The notes below the pieces were generated by a model. It had not been told where the DNA came from and ran no database searches. It saw nothing but the letters and a program-made list of their open reading frames with translations. A DNA stretch of 64,000 bases from Petrimonas mucosa (lineage in GTDB: Bacteria > Bacteroidota > Bacteroidia > Bacteroidales > Dysgonomonadaceae), in the NCBI RefSeq assembly GCF_900095795.1, contig NZ_LT608328.1, forward strand, positions 1,667,001 through 1,731,000, in the 5' to 3' direction. A program made the position numbers and the translations under genes. Positions 16,978-25,434 of this stretch are shown piece by piece. Numbering within the stretch: position 1 is the first letter of the stretch; the number at the start of each line of letters is the position of its first letter.

Positions 16978-19254
16978 ATGAGCGAAGAAGATAAACTTGC
17001 AGCTGAAGAGCAGATGATTGAAAATGAGTTTCAGGCTCTCATTAACGATTATTTAAACTCGAACCACCGGCGTAAAGTGGAAGTGATTACCAAAGCCTTT
17101 AACATGGCGAAGGAAGCCCACAAAGGAGCACGCCGTCGTTCGGGAGAACCATATATCATGCATCCGTTGGCTGTGGCCCGGATTGTTTCGCGGGAGATGG
17201 GGCTGGGATCCACTTCCATTTCTGCTGCTTTGCTCCACGATGTGGTGGAGGACACTGAATACACGGTGGAGGATATCCAGGTGATTTTTGGTGAAAAGAT
17301 CGCGCATATTGTCGACGGGCTGACCAAGATTTCACACGGCATGTTTGGCGAGAATGTCTCGGCGCAGGCGGAGAATTTCCGTAAGCTCCTGTTGACAATG
17401 TCGGAAGATATCCGGGTAATCCTGATAAAGATTGCCGACCGGCTTCACAACATGCGGACATTGTCGTCGATGACGCCAGCCAAACAGTTCAAGATAACGG
17501 GCGAAACGTTATATATTTATGCCCCCCTTGCACACCGCCTGGGACTCTTTGCCATCAAGACCGAACTGGAAGAGCTCTGTTTCAAGTATGAACATCCGGA
17601 AGTCTACGCCGAACTCTCGCAAAAGGTGGAGGAGACTGCCCGCGAGCGGGACCAGATCTACGGGAGCTTCGCCGAACCGGTGATCAAGGCGCTCGACAAG
17701 ATGAACATCGAGTATGAGATGCGTGCCCGGGTGAAATCGCTCTATTCCATCTGGAAGAAGATGCAGGCCAAGGGGATCGATTTCAGTGAGGTGTACGATC
17801 TCTTTGCGGTACGGATCATCTTTGAGACCTATCCCGGCATGGACGAGAAAAAACAGTGCTGGGACATCTATTCGGCCATCACCGATATCTACAAACTGCG
17901 TCCCGACAGGATTCGCGACTGGGTAAGCCATCCCAAGGCGAACGGTTATCAGGCACTTCACTTGACGGTGATGGGACCTGACGGAAAGTGGATCGAAATC
18001 CAGATCCGCAGCAGGAGGATGGATGACATTGCTGAAAAGGGGTTTGCCGCCCACTGGAAGTACAAGGAGAACCGGATTGAAGAGGATAATGAACTGGACA
18101 AGTGGCTGAAAACCATACAGGAGGTATTGGCCAATCCCAATCCCAACGCCATCGATTTTCTGGATACCGTAAAAATGAACCTCTTTGCCTCGGAGATTTT
18201 TGTCTTTACACCGAAAGGAGAGATTAAAACACTCCCCTTGGGAGCTACAGCACTAGATTTTGCCTACACCATCCATACAAGGGTGGGCGACCACTGCCTG
18301 GGGGCAAAGGTGAACCATACGCTGGTTCCGCTCAGTGAAAAGTTGAAGAGCGGCGACCAGGTGGAGATCCTCACCTCCGAATCGCAACAACCGCAGCGTG
18401 AATGGCTCAATTATGTCACTACCGCCAAGGCCCGGACAAAGATCGAGGCAGCCCTGCGCAGACAGAGACGCAGGATATGCGAGAGCGGCCAGAAGATGCT
18501 GGAAGAGTTTGTCGGTAGCCCCGAGCAGCTGGACAATACCCTCTACAACAAAACCCTGAACTACTATAAAGTAGAAAAGAGGGAAGATCTGCACTATGGT
18601 TTGGGAAGCGGAGAACTGAAACTCCCCGATTCAATGGATAAACTGCTTAAACAGCGGGAGTCGGTCGAACCTAAGCAAGACAACCTGTTTGTCAGGTATA
18701 TGAAGCAGGCAATGAGCGGATTCAAGAAGACATCCGAGGAAAACAAGGGTGCTGATGCAGAAGTTGCCGTCAGTCAGGTTAAACCGGGAGAGATAGATCG
18801 GAAGGCGGTATATAAGTTAAAGGAAGTAAACTTCAAGAAAAACTTCATTGTTGCCTCTTGCTGTAATCCCTTGCCCGGTGACGAAGTTTTCGGCTTTATC
18901 ACCGACAAGAATGAGGTGGAGGTGCACAAACGCTCCTGCGAGACAGGTATCAAACTGAAATCGCGCTTCGGTGAAAGAATTGTTGCAACGGAATGGGGCG
19001 ATTACAAGCAATACTCATTCCTTTCGTCGATTGTTTTTTCGGGTATCGACCGCATAGGTATCCTGAATACCATATTGTCAAAGTTGGCGGAGGAGATCGT
19101 AGTGAATATAAAAAGTGTGAATGTCACCTCAAAGGATGGTATTTTCGAAGGGGTATTCAATGTCCATGTTCACAGTGTGGAAGATGTGAATGTGTTGATT
19201 TCAAAGATAGCAAAAGTGGACGGCGTAACCACCGTCCACAGAGCCTTGATTTAA
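16978..19254 (+). CDS. Bifunctional (p)ppGpp synthetase/hydrolase (Rel/SpoT family)
   Basis: About 758 residues from ATG 16978; an upstream TTG is a poorer start. Domains in order: HD hydrolase (about 50-200; HPLAVARIV, LLHDVVEDTEYTVEDI, KIADRLHNMRTL), synthetase (about 240-360; RVKSLYSIWKKM, HPKANGYQALHLTVMGPDG, EIQIRSRRMDDIAEKG), TGS (about 400-460; FTPKGEIKTLPLGATALDFA), a zinc-finger-like region (ASCCNPLPGDEVFGFI) and a C-terminal ACT domain. Both catalytic halves keep their key residues, so it should both make and degrade the stringent-response alarmone. It is the only RSH gene seen here. It ends convergently, 16 nt from the next gene. Confidence 0.95.
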   Translation: MSEEDKLAAEEQMIENEFQALINDYLNSNHRRKVEVITKAFNMAKEAHKGARRRSGEPYIMHPLAVARIVSREMGLGSTSISAALLHDVVEDTEYTVEDIQVIFGEKIAHIVDGLTKISHGMFGENVSAQAENFRKLLLTMSEDIRVILIKIADRLHNMRTLSSMTPAKQFKITGETLYIYAPLAHRLGLFAIKTELEELCFKYEHPEVYAELSQKVEETARERDQIYGSFAEPVIKALDKMNIEYEMRARVKSLYSIWKKMQAKGIDFSEVYDLFAVRIIFETYPGMDEKKQCWDIYSAITDIYKLRPDRIRDWVSHPKANGYQALHLTVMGPDGKWIEIQIRSRRMDDIAEKGFAAHWKYKENRIEEDNELDKWLKTIQEVLANPNPNAIDFLDTVKMNLFASEIFVFTPKGEIKTLPLGATALDFAYTIHTRVGDHCLGAKVNHTLVPLSEKLKSGDQVEILTSESQQPQREWLNYVTTAKARTKIEAALRRQRRRICESGQKMLEEFVGSPEQLDNTLYNKTLNYYKVEKREDLHYGLGSGELKLPDSMDKLLKQRESVEPKQDNLFVRYMKQAMSGFKKTSEENKGADAEVAVSQVKPGEIDRKAVYKLKEVNFKKNFIVASCCNPLPGDEVFGFITDKNEVEVHKRSCETGIKLKSRFGERIVATEWGDYKQYSFLSSIVFSGIDRIGILNTILSKLAEEIVVNIKSVNVTSKDGIFEGVFNVHVHSVEDVNVLISKIAKVDGVTTVHRALI

Positions 19255-19270
19255 AAAAATATGTCTCTTT

Positions 19271-19651
19271 CTATCTTCGTCTCTTCCCTCCAAAAATCCT
19301 GCCGGTGATCTTTCTGGCTGCAAGGGCGAAAATGGCCGGTTTTGTAATTCTCCAGGCAATTCCCGTGATCAAGGGCAGGTTGGCGAGTGCCAGGTTCAAA
19401 AACGGGTTTCCGGGCCTTTTTGTCTTGAAGGGTTGAACGGAAGAGTGGGAACCGTATGAGAGGTTTTCCATCGTTTCGGCCAGCTTATTCTTGAGGCTGC
19501 CCGTTACGCCTTTGGTAAGCATCGATCCCCAGTTATCAGCCAGATACTGTAACTGGTACGACAGTCGTTGCCCCGATATTGCACGTTCTTCGCGCAATCT
19601 TTTCTTTTCCAGATGGAGTTCGTCGAGCGGAGTAAGCTTATTACTTTTCAT
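19271..19651 (-). CDS. Small conserved protein of the holin-like/YtxH cluster
   Basis: 126 residues, basic, with no signal peptide. It starts MKSNKLTPLDELHLEKKRLR and has a charged helical N-terminal third, then a Gly/Ala/Leu-rich C-terminal part (LANLPLITGIAWRITKPAIFALAARKITG) that could be one membrane hairpin. I do not recognise a named family. Its ATG overlaps the stop of the preceding holin-like gene, so the two are translationally coupled. It probably acts with that protein and the YtxH-like protein in an envelope or stress function. Confidence 0.7.
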   Translation of the reverse strand: MKSNKLTPLDELHLEKKRLREERAISGQRLSYQLQYLADNWGSMLTKGVTGSLKNKLAETMENLSYGSHSSVQPFKTKRPGNPFLNLALANLPLITGIAWRITKPAIFALAARKITGRIFGGKRRR

Positions 19652-20031
19652 CAGTTTTTTGTTGTGAATTTAACCTCTTCGTCTTCCTTACGTACCAGAA
19701 ACCTGATTACAGAATTGATAATTGAGTTCTTCAGCGGCTTTTTTATCAGCAACAATACCAACGTAAAGACGATGGCACCTAAAGTAACAATGCCAAAGCC
19801 TTTCCAGTTACTTTCAAAAACGTCAGCCAGATAAAATCCGAGAGTGAGAAGCGCCAAAGACAATATCAGAAAAGTGAAGCCGGCCAGAAAAAGAGTAATG
19901 GCAGTTGATGCTGCTCCCTTGCTCAACTTTTCGAAAGCCTCGAGTTTTACGATCTCAATCGTGTTGGTCACGTAACTCGTAACATCGCTTTTCATCTCCT
20001 CAAATAAGCCGGTAACCGTTTTGTCCTCCAT
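19651..20031 (-). CDS. Phage-holin-like (PHIA4/Phage_holin_3_6) membrane protein
   Basis: 126 residues. A short amphipathic N-terminus (LFEEMKSDVTSYVTNTIEIVKLEAFEKLS) is followed by two strong membrane segments at about 40-65 and 75-100, then a basic tail. This is the pattern of the actinobacterial-holin-like superfamily found widely in bacterial chromosomes, usually next to YtxH and a small partner protein. Despite the name there is no phage here and lysis is not implied. It sits between the YtxH-like gene (43 nt upstream) and the small protein whose start overlaps its stop. Confidence 0.8.
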   Translation of the reverse strand: MEDKTVTGLFEEMKSDVTSYVTNTIEIVKLEAFEKLSKGAASTAITLFLAGFTFLILSLALLTLGFYLADVFESNWKGFGIVTLGAIVFTLVLLLIKKPLKNSIINSVIRFLVRKEDEEVKFTTKN

Positions 20032-20074
20032 CGAAGTTTGCTTTTAGGATAGTGATAGTTTATTCTCTGGCGTT

Positions 20075-20317
20075 TCAGTGTTTGGCCAGTTCCTTTTTTG
20101 CAATCTCTGCAATGTCGTCAATATCTTCCTTCAAATCGCTAACTTCGCTTTTTCCTTTATAAATAGCTGATTTTACATTGGCACGTACTTTATCGGCAAA
20201 TGCATTGGCCTGGTCGAGCCACTCTTCCCGCCTGTCGCTTCCCATAATATAGCCGACAGCTGCTCCGAGAGCAATACCGATTCCTAATCCGAGTAATAAT
20301 TTTGCTTCTGATTTCAT
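20075..20317 (-). CDS. YtxH-domain protein
   Basis: 80 residues. One glycine-rich membrane segment at the N-terminus (LLLGLGIGIALGAAVGYIMGS) is followed by a charged helical tail (EEWLDQANAFADKVRANVKS). This is the standard YtxH form, a small stress-associated membrane protein of unknown mechanism. It is the first gene of a three-gene minus-strand cluster with the holin-like protein and a small basic protein. Confidence 0.85.
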   Translation of the reverse strand: MKSEAKLLLGLGIGIALGAAVGYIMGSDRREEWLDQANAFADKVRANVKSAIYKGKSEVSDLKEDIDDIAEIAKKELAKH

Positions 20318-20439
20318 AATGTTTCTTTTTTAGATGTTTATAGTCCCTCTTTTGATATATTGTTTCAAAGTCGTCGACCTGTTTTAGTAAAACGTTTTTT
20401 TTTTGAAAATGTTTAGCTCCGCCCGAGAAAGTTGGATAA

Positions 20440-21795
20440 TCACTCCGCTACAGGTTCACCGAAAAGTGTGGCTGCAGTGAAGCCTGTCACCTTTACCTTC
20501 ACGAATTCACCTATCCGGTGCCTCTGTTTGTCGAAAACAATCACCTTGTTCTGTTCATTTCTTCCAAAAAGCTGTTCGCGGGAGCGTTTTGAAAAGCCTT
20601 CCACCAGAACCTCAAATACTTTACCCACATCCTGTTCGTTGCTCTTTTGCGACAACTCAAGCTGAAGGTCGATGATCTCCTGCAGACGGCGGCTCTTAAC
20701 CTCTTCAGGAACATTGTCCTCCATTTTCCTTGAGGCATACGTACCCGGGCGTTCGGAGTATTTAAACATGAAGGCCGAGTCGAAGCCAACCTCGCGCATC
20801 AGTGAAAGTGTCTCCTGATGGTCTTCTTCGGTCTCACTGTGGAAACCGCACATGATGTCGGTCGATATTCCGCAATCGGAAATAATACGCCTGATAGCGG
20901 CAATCCGTTCCAGGTACCACTGCCTGTCGTATCTCCGGTTCATCAGCTTCAGCATGCGCGAACTTCCCGACTGTACCGGCAGGTGGATATAGTTACAGAG
21001 GTTTTTGTATCGCGCAATCGTCTCCAACGTTTTGTCGTTCATATCCCAGGGATGTGATGTGGTAAACCGGATGCGCATTTGGGGTGCCTCCTCGGCAACC
21101 ATTGCCAGCAGATCTGCAAAATCGATAACCTGTTCGCCATCTATGAATTTGTAGGAGTTCACATTTTGTCCCAACAGGGTGGCTTCACGGTAACCCTTCG
21201 CCTTGAGATCACGAATCTCATTGAGGATGCTTTCCGGTTCCCTGCTCCGTTCCCTTCCGCGTGTGAACGGGACGATACAGTAGTGGCAGAACTTGTCGCA
21301 TCCGCGTGTTATCGAAACAAAACCGGAGATATTCACTCCGTTCATCTTCAGTGGAATAACATCTTTGTAGGTCTCGGTTTTGGAGAGTACTACGTTGATC
21401 GCCTTTTCACCACGCTCAGCAGCCCCCATCAGGTTGGGCAGATCGAGGTAGGCATCAGGTCCGATTACCAGGTCGGCATGATGGTTGTCGATCAACTCCT
21501 CCTTTACACGTTCGGCCATGCAACCCAGCACACCGATAACAACCCCACCTTTCTTTTTCTTCTTCAACGAGTTGAAGTAGTCAAGCCGTTGTATTACCCT
21601 TTGTTCTGCGTTTTCGCGGATGGAACAGGTGTTCACGAAGATGGCATCGGCAGCCCGGTCGTCATCGGTAATGGTGTATCCGTCCATCTCCATGATGGCC
21701 GCGACCACTTCGGAGTCTGCCACGTTCATCTGGCAACCGTATGTTTCGATGAATAACTTTTTATCTTTCTGATTATCGTTTGTTGTTCTATTCAT
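20440..21795 (-). CDS. miaB: tRNA-2-methylthio-N6-dimethylallyladenosine synthase MiaB
   Basis: 451 residues, usual MiaB length. The N-terminal UPF0004 domain has the three cluster cysteines in ETYGCQMNVADSE, FVNTCSIRENAEQ and GVLGCMAERV. The radical-SAM core has CDKFCHYC in TRGCDKFCHYCIVPFTRGRE and the LGQNVNSY motif. A C-terminal TRAM domain covers about 385-450. MiaB adds a methylthio group to i6A37 of tRNAs reading UNN codons using two [4Fe-4S] clusters and SAM. The gene is transcribed away from the small-RNA candidate and the 22047 gene. Confidence 0.96.
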   Translation of the reverse strand: MNRTTNDNQKDKKLFIETYGCQMNVADSEVVAAIMEMDGYTITDDDRAADAIFVNTCSIRENAEQRVIQRLDYFNSLKKKKKGGVVIGVLGCMAERVKEELIDNHHADLVIGPDAYLDLPNLMGAAERGEKAINVVLSKTETYKDVIPLKMNGVNISGFVSITRGCDKFCHYCIVPFTRGRERSREPESILNEIRDLKAKGYREATLLGQNVNSYKFIDGEQVIDFADLLAMVAEEAPQMRIRFTTSHPWDMNDKTLETIARYKNLCNYIHLPVQSGSSRMLKLMNRRYDRQWYLERIAAIRRIISDCGISTDIMCGFHSETEEDHQETLSLMREVGFDSAFMFKYSERPGTYASRKMEDNVPEEVKSRRLQEIIDLQLELSQKSNEQDVGKVFEVLVEGFSKRSREQLFGRNEQNKVIVFDKQRHRIGEFVKVKVTGFTAATLFGEPVAE

Positions 21796-21865
21796 TTCTT
21801 GTTCAGCTGTAATTATGGCCTGTCGCCAGGAAATTATAATTTTTTGTATATTTTACACGAAAAAA

Positions 21866-21897
21866 TTTGTAAAATATAAATTCTTGTTTTACTTTTG
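21866..21897 (+). promoter_or_regulatory. Consensus Bacteroidetes promoter of the small-RNA candidate
   Basis: TTTG (21866-21869), exactly 20 nt, then TACTTTTG (21890-21897) is a full match to the -33/-7 consensus. The predicted start is near 21904. The only thing it can drive before the hairpin at 21951 is a short transcript. Confidence 0.75.
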
Positions 21898-21903
21898 CCA
21901 CCA

Positions 21904-21983
21904 ACGAAAAAATAAAATTTTTTCATAGTTAAGGTTTTGGTTAAACAATTAGGGGTGGCTGTGAAGTCGCCCCTGATTTTTTG
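21904..21983 (+). ncRNA. Candidate small RNA or leader RNA with intrinsic terminator
   Basis: A consensus promoter at 21866-21897 is followed about 55 nt later by a terminator: AGGGGTGGC (21951-21959) pairs with GTCGCCCCT (21966-21974) with two G-U wobbles, then GATTTTTTG. The resulting RNA would be about 78 nt with no open frame. The next gene (22047) has its own -7 element after the terminator, so this looks like an independent small RNA, although an attenuated leader of that gene is possible. Confidence 0.5.
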
Positions 21984-22014
21984 AATAACCTTTCCTTAAT
22001 TCGTGAAAATTGAT

Positions 22015-22022
22015 TACTTTTG
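22015..22022 (+). promoter_or_regulatory. -7 promoter element of the 22047 gene
   Basis: TACTTTTG matches the TAnnTTTG consensus and lies 24 nt before the ATG at 22047. No good TTTG is seen 20 nt upstream of it. Confidence 0.5.
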
Positions 22023-22046
22023 TCGAACTGCAAAATTAATCAATTT

Positions 22047-22520
22047 ATGGAATTTGGCGACATTATTTATTTAATACTCATGTTAGCCTTCTTAGTTTTT
22101 GGAATTTTTAAAGATTCTGGAAAGAAGCAGAAGAAGGTGAGCAAAAGTACTCAACCTGTAAATTCTGAGGAAGATTTTCGCGAATTGGTTCGGGAAATTT
22201 TTCAAAGACCACAAAGGGAGCCGGTTCCACCCCCAACACCAAAGGCCGTTAGTAGAAAACAACCCGTAAAACCTACAATTGCTTCATCAGAGGGCAGTCG
22301 CCCGGTTTTTCAATCCTCGATGGAACTGGTAACCGATTTTGAGGGCGCCTCCTCATTAAAGGAGTCTGCATTCATGTCGCAACTATTCAGCGATCGTGAG
22401 GAGCTGAAACCGGTAGAAAAGGTTCATCCCGTACTGGAGCAACTGAGAGGTGGTGAGGGAGTGTCAGAAATTCGCAAGGCGGTTATCTACAGTGAACTAC
22501 TGGAAAGAAAATATTGCTGA
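22047..22520 (+). CDS. Small single-pass membrane protein of unknown function
   Basis: 157 residues from ATG 22047; an in-frame TTG further upstream lies inside the promoter region. One N-terminal membrane segment (MEFGDIIYLILMLAFLVFGI) is followed by a basic stretch (KDSGKKQKKVSK) and a low-complexity, Pro/Ser/Glu-rich cytoplasmic tail. The tail ends with LEQLRGGEGVSEIRKAVIYS-type sequence, a C-terminus often seen on short Bacteroidales membrane proteins. No named family is recognised. It precedes the CoA-transferase gene by about 100 nt. Confidence 0.7.
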   Translation: MEFGDIIYLILMLAFLVFGIFKDSGKKQKKVSKSTQPVNSEEDFRELVREIFQRPQREPVPPPTPKAVSRKQPVKPTIASSEGSRPVFQSSMELVTDFEGASSLKESAFMSQLFSDREELKPVEKVHPVLEQLRGGEGVSEIRKAVIYSELLERKYC

Positions 22521-22618
22521 GGAGAGAGAGATCATCGCTTTCTCATGCAGGCAACTCCTTGTAGTACTCCAACTTCTGCAAGCAAAGAATCATTATATTA
22601 TAAAATCAAACAAAATTT

Positions 22619-24121
22619 ATGAGTCTTACCTATGTAACAGCTAAAGAGGCTGCTGCCCTTGTCAACCACAACGACAATGTGGGTTTTAGCGGCTTTACTC
22701 ATGCCGGGTGTCCCAAGGTGGTCCCGGTAGAAATTGCCAAGCGTGCCGAAGAGGAGCACGCCAAAGGCAATCCTTTTAAGATTGGTATGTTTACAGGCGC
22801 TTCTACGGGTGATTCCATCGATGGTAGCCTGGCCCGTGCCAATGCGGTGAAGTTCCGTACGCCATACCAGACCAACAAGGATATGCGCAACGCCATCAAT
22901 GCTGTTGAGCATGATCCGATCCAATATTTCGACATGCACCTCTCTCAAGTGGCACAGGAGATCCGTTACGGGTTCCTGGGCGGTGTGGATGTGGCCGTGG
23001 TGGAAGCCTGCGAAGTTACCGAATCGGGCGAGATCGTACCCACCAGCGGTGTAGGTATCATGCCCACCATCTGCCGGTTGGCCAAGAAAGTTATTGTGGA
23101 GCTGAACGACAAGGTTCCCGCAAAAATGCGGGGCGTTCACGATCTCTATGAACTGCAGGATCCTCCCAAACGGCGTCATATTAACATCTTCGAGGTACAG
23201 AACCGCATCGGGCTGGAGTATGTAAAGGTTGATCCGTCGAAAATATATGTGGTAAGGACCAGTGAAGAGAACGAAGGTAGCGGTTTCGCTCCGGTTGACG
23301 AGATTACCGCCAAGATAGGGGAGAACGTAGCTAACTTTTTCGTTTCCGAACTGAAGAAGGGGAACATTCCGCCTACTTTCCTGCCTATCCAGTCGGGTGT
23401 GGGCAACATTGCCAATGCAGTGCTCGCATCCATGGCGCAGAACAAGGATATCCCCCGCTTTGAAGTCTATACCGAAGTGATTCAGGATGCCGTGCTCGAC
23501 ATGATGCAGAAAGGGCATATCTCTTTTGCCAGCGGTTGCTCACTCACCCTGAGCAACGAAGCGATGGACCGTTTCTACCGCGATCTGGACTTTTTCAAGA
23601 ACAAGCTTGTGCTCCGTCCCTCTGAAATTTCGAACAATCCCGGTTTGGTCCGTCGTTTGGGAGTAATTGGCATCAATACGGCTCTCGAAGCCGACATCTT
23701 CGGAAATGTCAACTCCACCCACGTGATGGGCAATATGATGATGAACGGTATCGGTGGCTCGGGAGATTTTACACGCAGCGCCTACATCTCGATCTTTGTA
23801 ACGCCGTCCACCGCGAAAAACGGAATGATCAGTGCTATCGTGCCGAAGGTGGCACACGAGGACCACAGCGAGCACTCGGTGAAAGTGATCGTGTCGGAGT
23901 ATGGGGTTGCCGACCTGCGCGGTAAGGGAACCTATGCCCGTGCCGAGGAGATAATCGAAAATTGTGCACATCCCGACTATCGTCCGTTGTTGCGCGATTA
24001 CCTCAATCTCTCCAAAAAGGGTCACACGCCGCAAAATCTGTATGCCTGCTACGATTTCCACAAAGCATTTCTGGAAACCGGCAGCATGCTTAATGCAGAT
24101 TTCTCAAAATATAAGAAGTGA
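22619..24121 (+). CDS. Acetyl-CoA hydrolase/transferase family protein (succinate/acetate CoA-transferase)
   Basis: 500 residues, the size of class I CoA-transferases such as AarC and Cat1. Key motifs are the N-terminal NVGFSGFTHAGCPKVVP, the catalytic-glutamate region FEVYTEVIQDAVLDMM (about residue 285), the oxyanion glycine loop NGIGGSGDFTRSA and the C-terminal VIVSEYGVADLRGKGTYARA. It would swap CoA between acetate and succinate or propionate during fermentation, in the cytosol. It has its own transcription unit, ending before GlsB. Acetyl-CoA hydrolysis alone is less likely, given the transferase motifs. Confidence 0.92.
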   Translation: MSLTYVTAKEAAALVNHNDNVGFSGFTHAGCPKVVPVEIAKRAEEEHAKGNPFKIGMFTGASTGDSIDGSLARANAVKFRTPYQTNKDMRNAINAVEHDPIQYFDMHLSQVAQEIRYGFLGGVDVAVVEACEVTESGEIVPTSGVGIMPTICRLAKKVIVELNDKVPAKMRGVHDLYELQDPPKRRHINIFEVQNRIGLEYVKVDPSKIYVVRTSEENEGSGFAPVDEITAKIGENVANFFVSELKKGNIPPTFLPIQSGVGNIANAVLASMAQNKDIPRFEVYTEVIQDAVLDMMQKGHISFASGCSLTLSNEAMDRFYRDLDFFKNKLVLRPSEISNNPGLVRRLGVIGINTALEADIFGNVNSTHVMGNMMMNGIGGSGDFTRSAYISIFVTPSTAKNGMISAIVPKVAHEDHSEHSVKVIVSEYGVADLRGKGTYARAEEIIENCAHPDYRPLLRDYLNLSKKGHTPQNLYACYDFHKAFLETGSMLNADFSKYKK

Positions 24122-24253
24122 TCTTCACGCCATTCTCCCCTTTCCGGAAATAACCGGTCGGGAAGAGAATGGTGAAATACGATCCGAACAAAATTCCAAA
24201 AGATTCTGTTATAATACAGTGCTCTGTTCATTAACTGACTAAAATTTTAATTT

Positions 24254-24505
24254 ATGGGAATTTTATCTTGGATCGTATTAGGCCTGATAGCAGGATTGAT
24301 AGCAAAAGCTATTCGCCCCGGAACAGACCCTGGTGGCTGGATCGTAACCATTCTGATAGGCATTGCCGGTGGTGTTGTTGGCGGCTGGATTGGCTCCCTG
24401 CTGGGCCTGGGAACAGTTGATGGGTTCAGTTTCAGAACCTTGCTGTTAGCCGTTGGGGGATCATTGATCATACTGTGGCTGTATGCCCTGTTGAAAAAGA
24501 GATGA
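24254..24505 (+). CDS. GlsB/YeaQ/YmgE-family stress membrane protein
   Basis: 83 residues, three hydrophobic segments and the family pattern GILSWIVLGLIAGLIAKAI, then GGWIVTILIGIAGGVVGGWI. These small transglycosylase-associated-like proteins respond to acid or general stress; the mechanism is not known. It is followed 21 nt later by a strong intrinsic terminator. Confidence 0.92.
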   Translation: MGILSWIVLGLIAGLIAKAIRPGTDPGGWIVTILIGIAGGVVGGWIGSLLGLGTVDGFSFRTLLLAVGGSLIILWLYALLKKR

Positions 24506-24526
24506 TTTTTAGTAGTCTATAATTGT

Positions 24527-24560
24527 AAGGGGTGACGAGAATAGTCACCCCTTCTTTATT
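24527..24560 (+). terminator. Intrinsic terminator after GlsB gene
   Basis: AAGGGGTGAC (24527-24536) pairs perfectly with GTCACCCCTT (24544-24553) across a 7-nt loop, followed by CTTTATTT. Confidence 0.9.
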
Positions 24561-24676
24561 TCGACGCCCATCCCTTTCAGCCGGAACAGTATCTGGCCTT
24601 GATAGCTGCCTGGCTGAATTTAGCAACCACATTCTGGGGACAAGATCGTCTCCGATTCAGGCATGCATTGGCCTAA
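24560..24676 (+). pseudogene. Orphan C-terminal gene fragment of unknown family
   Basis: An open stretch of 38 codons with no start codon ends at TAA 24674-24676. It encodes FDAHPFQPEQYLALIAAWLN, then a further 18 residues rich in Trp and Leu. Its composition looks like real protein, and it runs from the GlsB terminator to the left end of the IS30 remnant. It may be the tail of a gene whose front was lost in insertion or deletion events. I do not recognise the family. Confidence 0.3.
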
Positions 24677-24687
24677 GTTCAACTTAG

Positions 24688-25314
24688 AAGTGCAACATCC
24701 ACGTGTTGTTTTTTGAAATGATTCTTCACAACAATCATGAAAAACACCGGGGGGGTTTGCCTAACGGCCGGGGGCGCGCAAGCCCCCGAAGAGAGTCGGA
24801 CAGCAACATAAAAGAAAAAGGAGACCGAAGTCTCCCTAAAATTAACTATTATGTTGCTTATGAAAAAATACAAACAGTTAACTTCAGAACATCGGAGGCG
24901 ATACTGACGGTGACGGAAAGGAAGACGAACCTCGTGATGATCGGGGAACTGCCCCGCGGAAGGGACTCGAAAGGGTTGGCCAAGGTGCTGTGCCGCATGT
25001 TGCTACCCTACAAGGACGTGATAAGGACGATCACCACGGACAACGGCTTGGAGTTCGCGGCGCACGAACGGATCACGGAGATGCTGGAAGCCCCGGTGTA
25101 CTTCACCGACCCCTATTCGGCATGGCAAAAAGGATCGATCGAAAACGCGAACAAGCTCATCCGGCAATACATCCCCAAGGGGGCGTCCTTCAAGAACTAT
25201 CCACCCGACAGATTGAAGCGGATACAGCACAGGCTGAATGAAAGACCGAGGAAAAAATTGGACTTTAACACACCCAAAGTTGAGTTTTACAAACAATTAA
25301 TGTAAATTGCACTT
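24688..25314 (+). mobile_element. IS30-family insertion sequence, internally deleted
   Basis: Short terminal inverted repeats AAGTGCAA (24688-24695) and TTGCACTT (25307-25314) bracket a transposase gene that keeps its first 13 codons and its catalytic half but has lost the middle. Two perfect hairpins in the left part (around 24768-24800 and 24818-24836) may insulate the element from outside transcription. The element is about 630 bp, far below a full IS30 element. Confidence 0.7.
24851..25305 (+). pseudogene. IS30-family transposase, central part deleted and out of frame
   Basis: From ATG 24860 the frame reads MKKYKQLTSEHRR, which is the start of an IS30-type helix-turn-helix domain. It hits a stop at once because the sequence jumps, near 24893-24900, to a different frame reading ILTVTERKTNLVMIGELPRG. 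That piece continues with TTDNGLEF, YFTDPYSAWQKGSIENANKL and LNERPRKKLDF, the second half of the DDE catalytic domain. The first catalytic Asp is in the missing part. No functional transposase can be made. Confidence 0.85.
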
Positions 25315-25362
25315 GCTGCTTGACTCTGCTTGGAAAATAATTTTCAAAAAATTTTGTTATTG

Positions 25363-25378
25363 TTTGCCTTTATTGTTA
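25363..25378 (+). repeat. Left copy of 16-bp direct repeat flanking the IS3-type element
   Basis: TTTGCCTTTATTGTTA occurs here and again at 26862-26877, flanking the IS3-type element. IS3-family elements normally duplicate only 3-4 bp of target, so the length is odd. Confidence 0.8.
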
Positions 25379-25434
25379 TATTAGCCCTCAAAAAAACCGA
25401 GCAGTAAAAAATAAAAGTTATTTTTACAACTGCT

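Noticed and set aside
22598-23518. Antisense frame of 306 codons over the CoA-transferase
   Set aside because: The opposite strand carries a full-length family member with all motifs.
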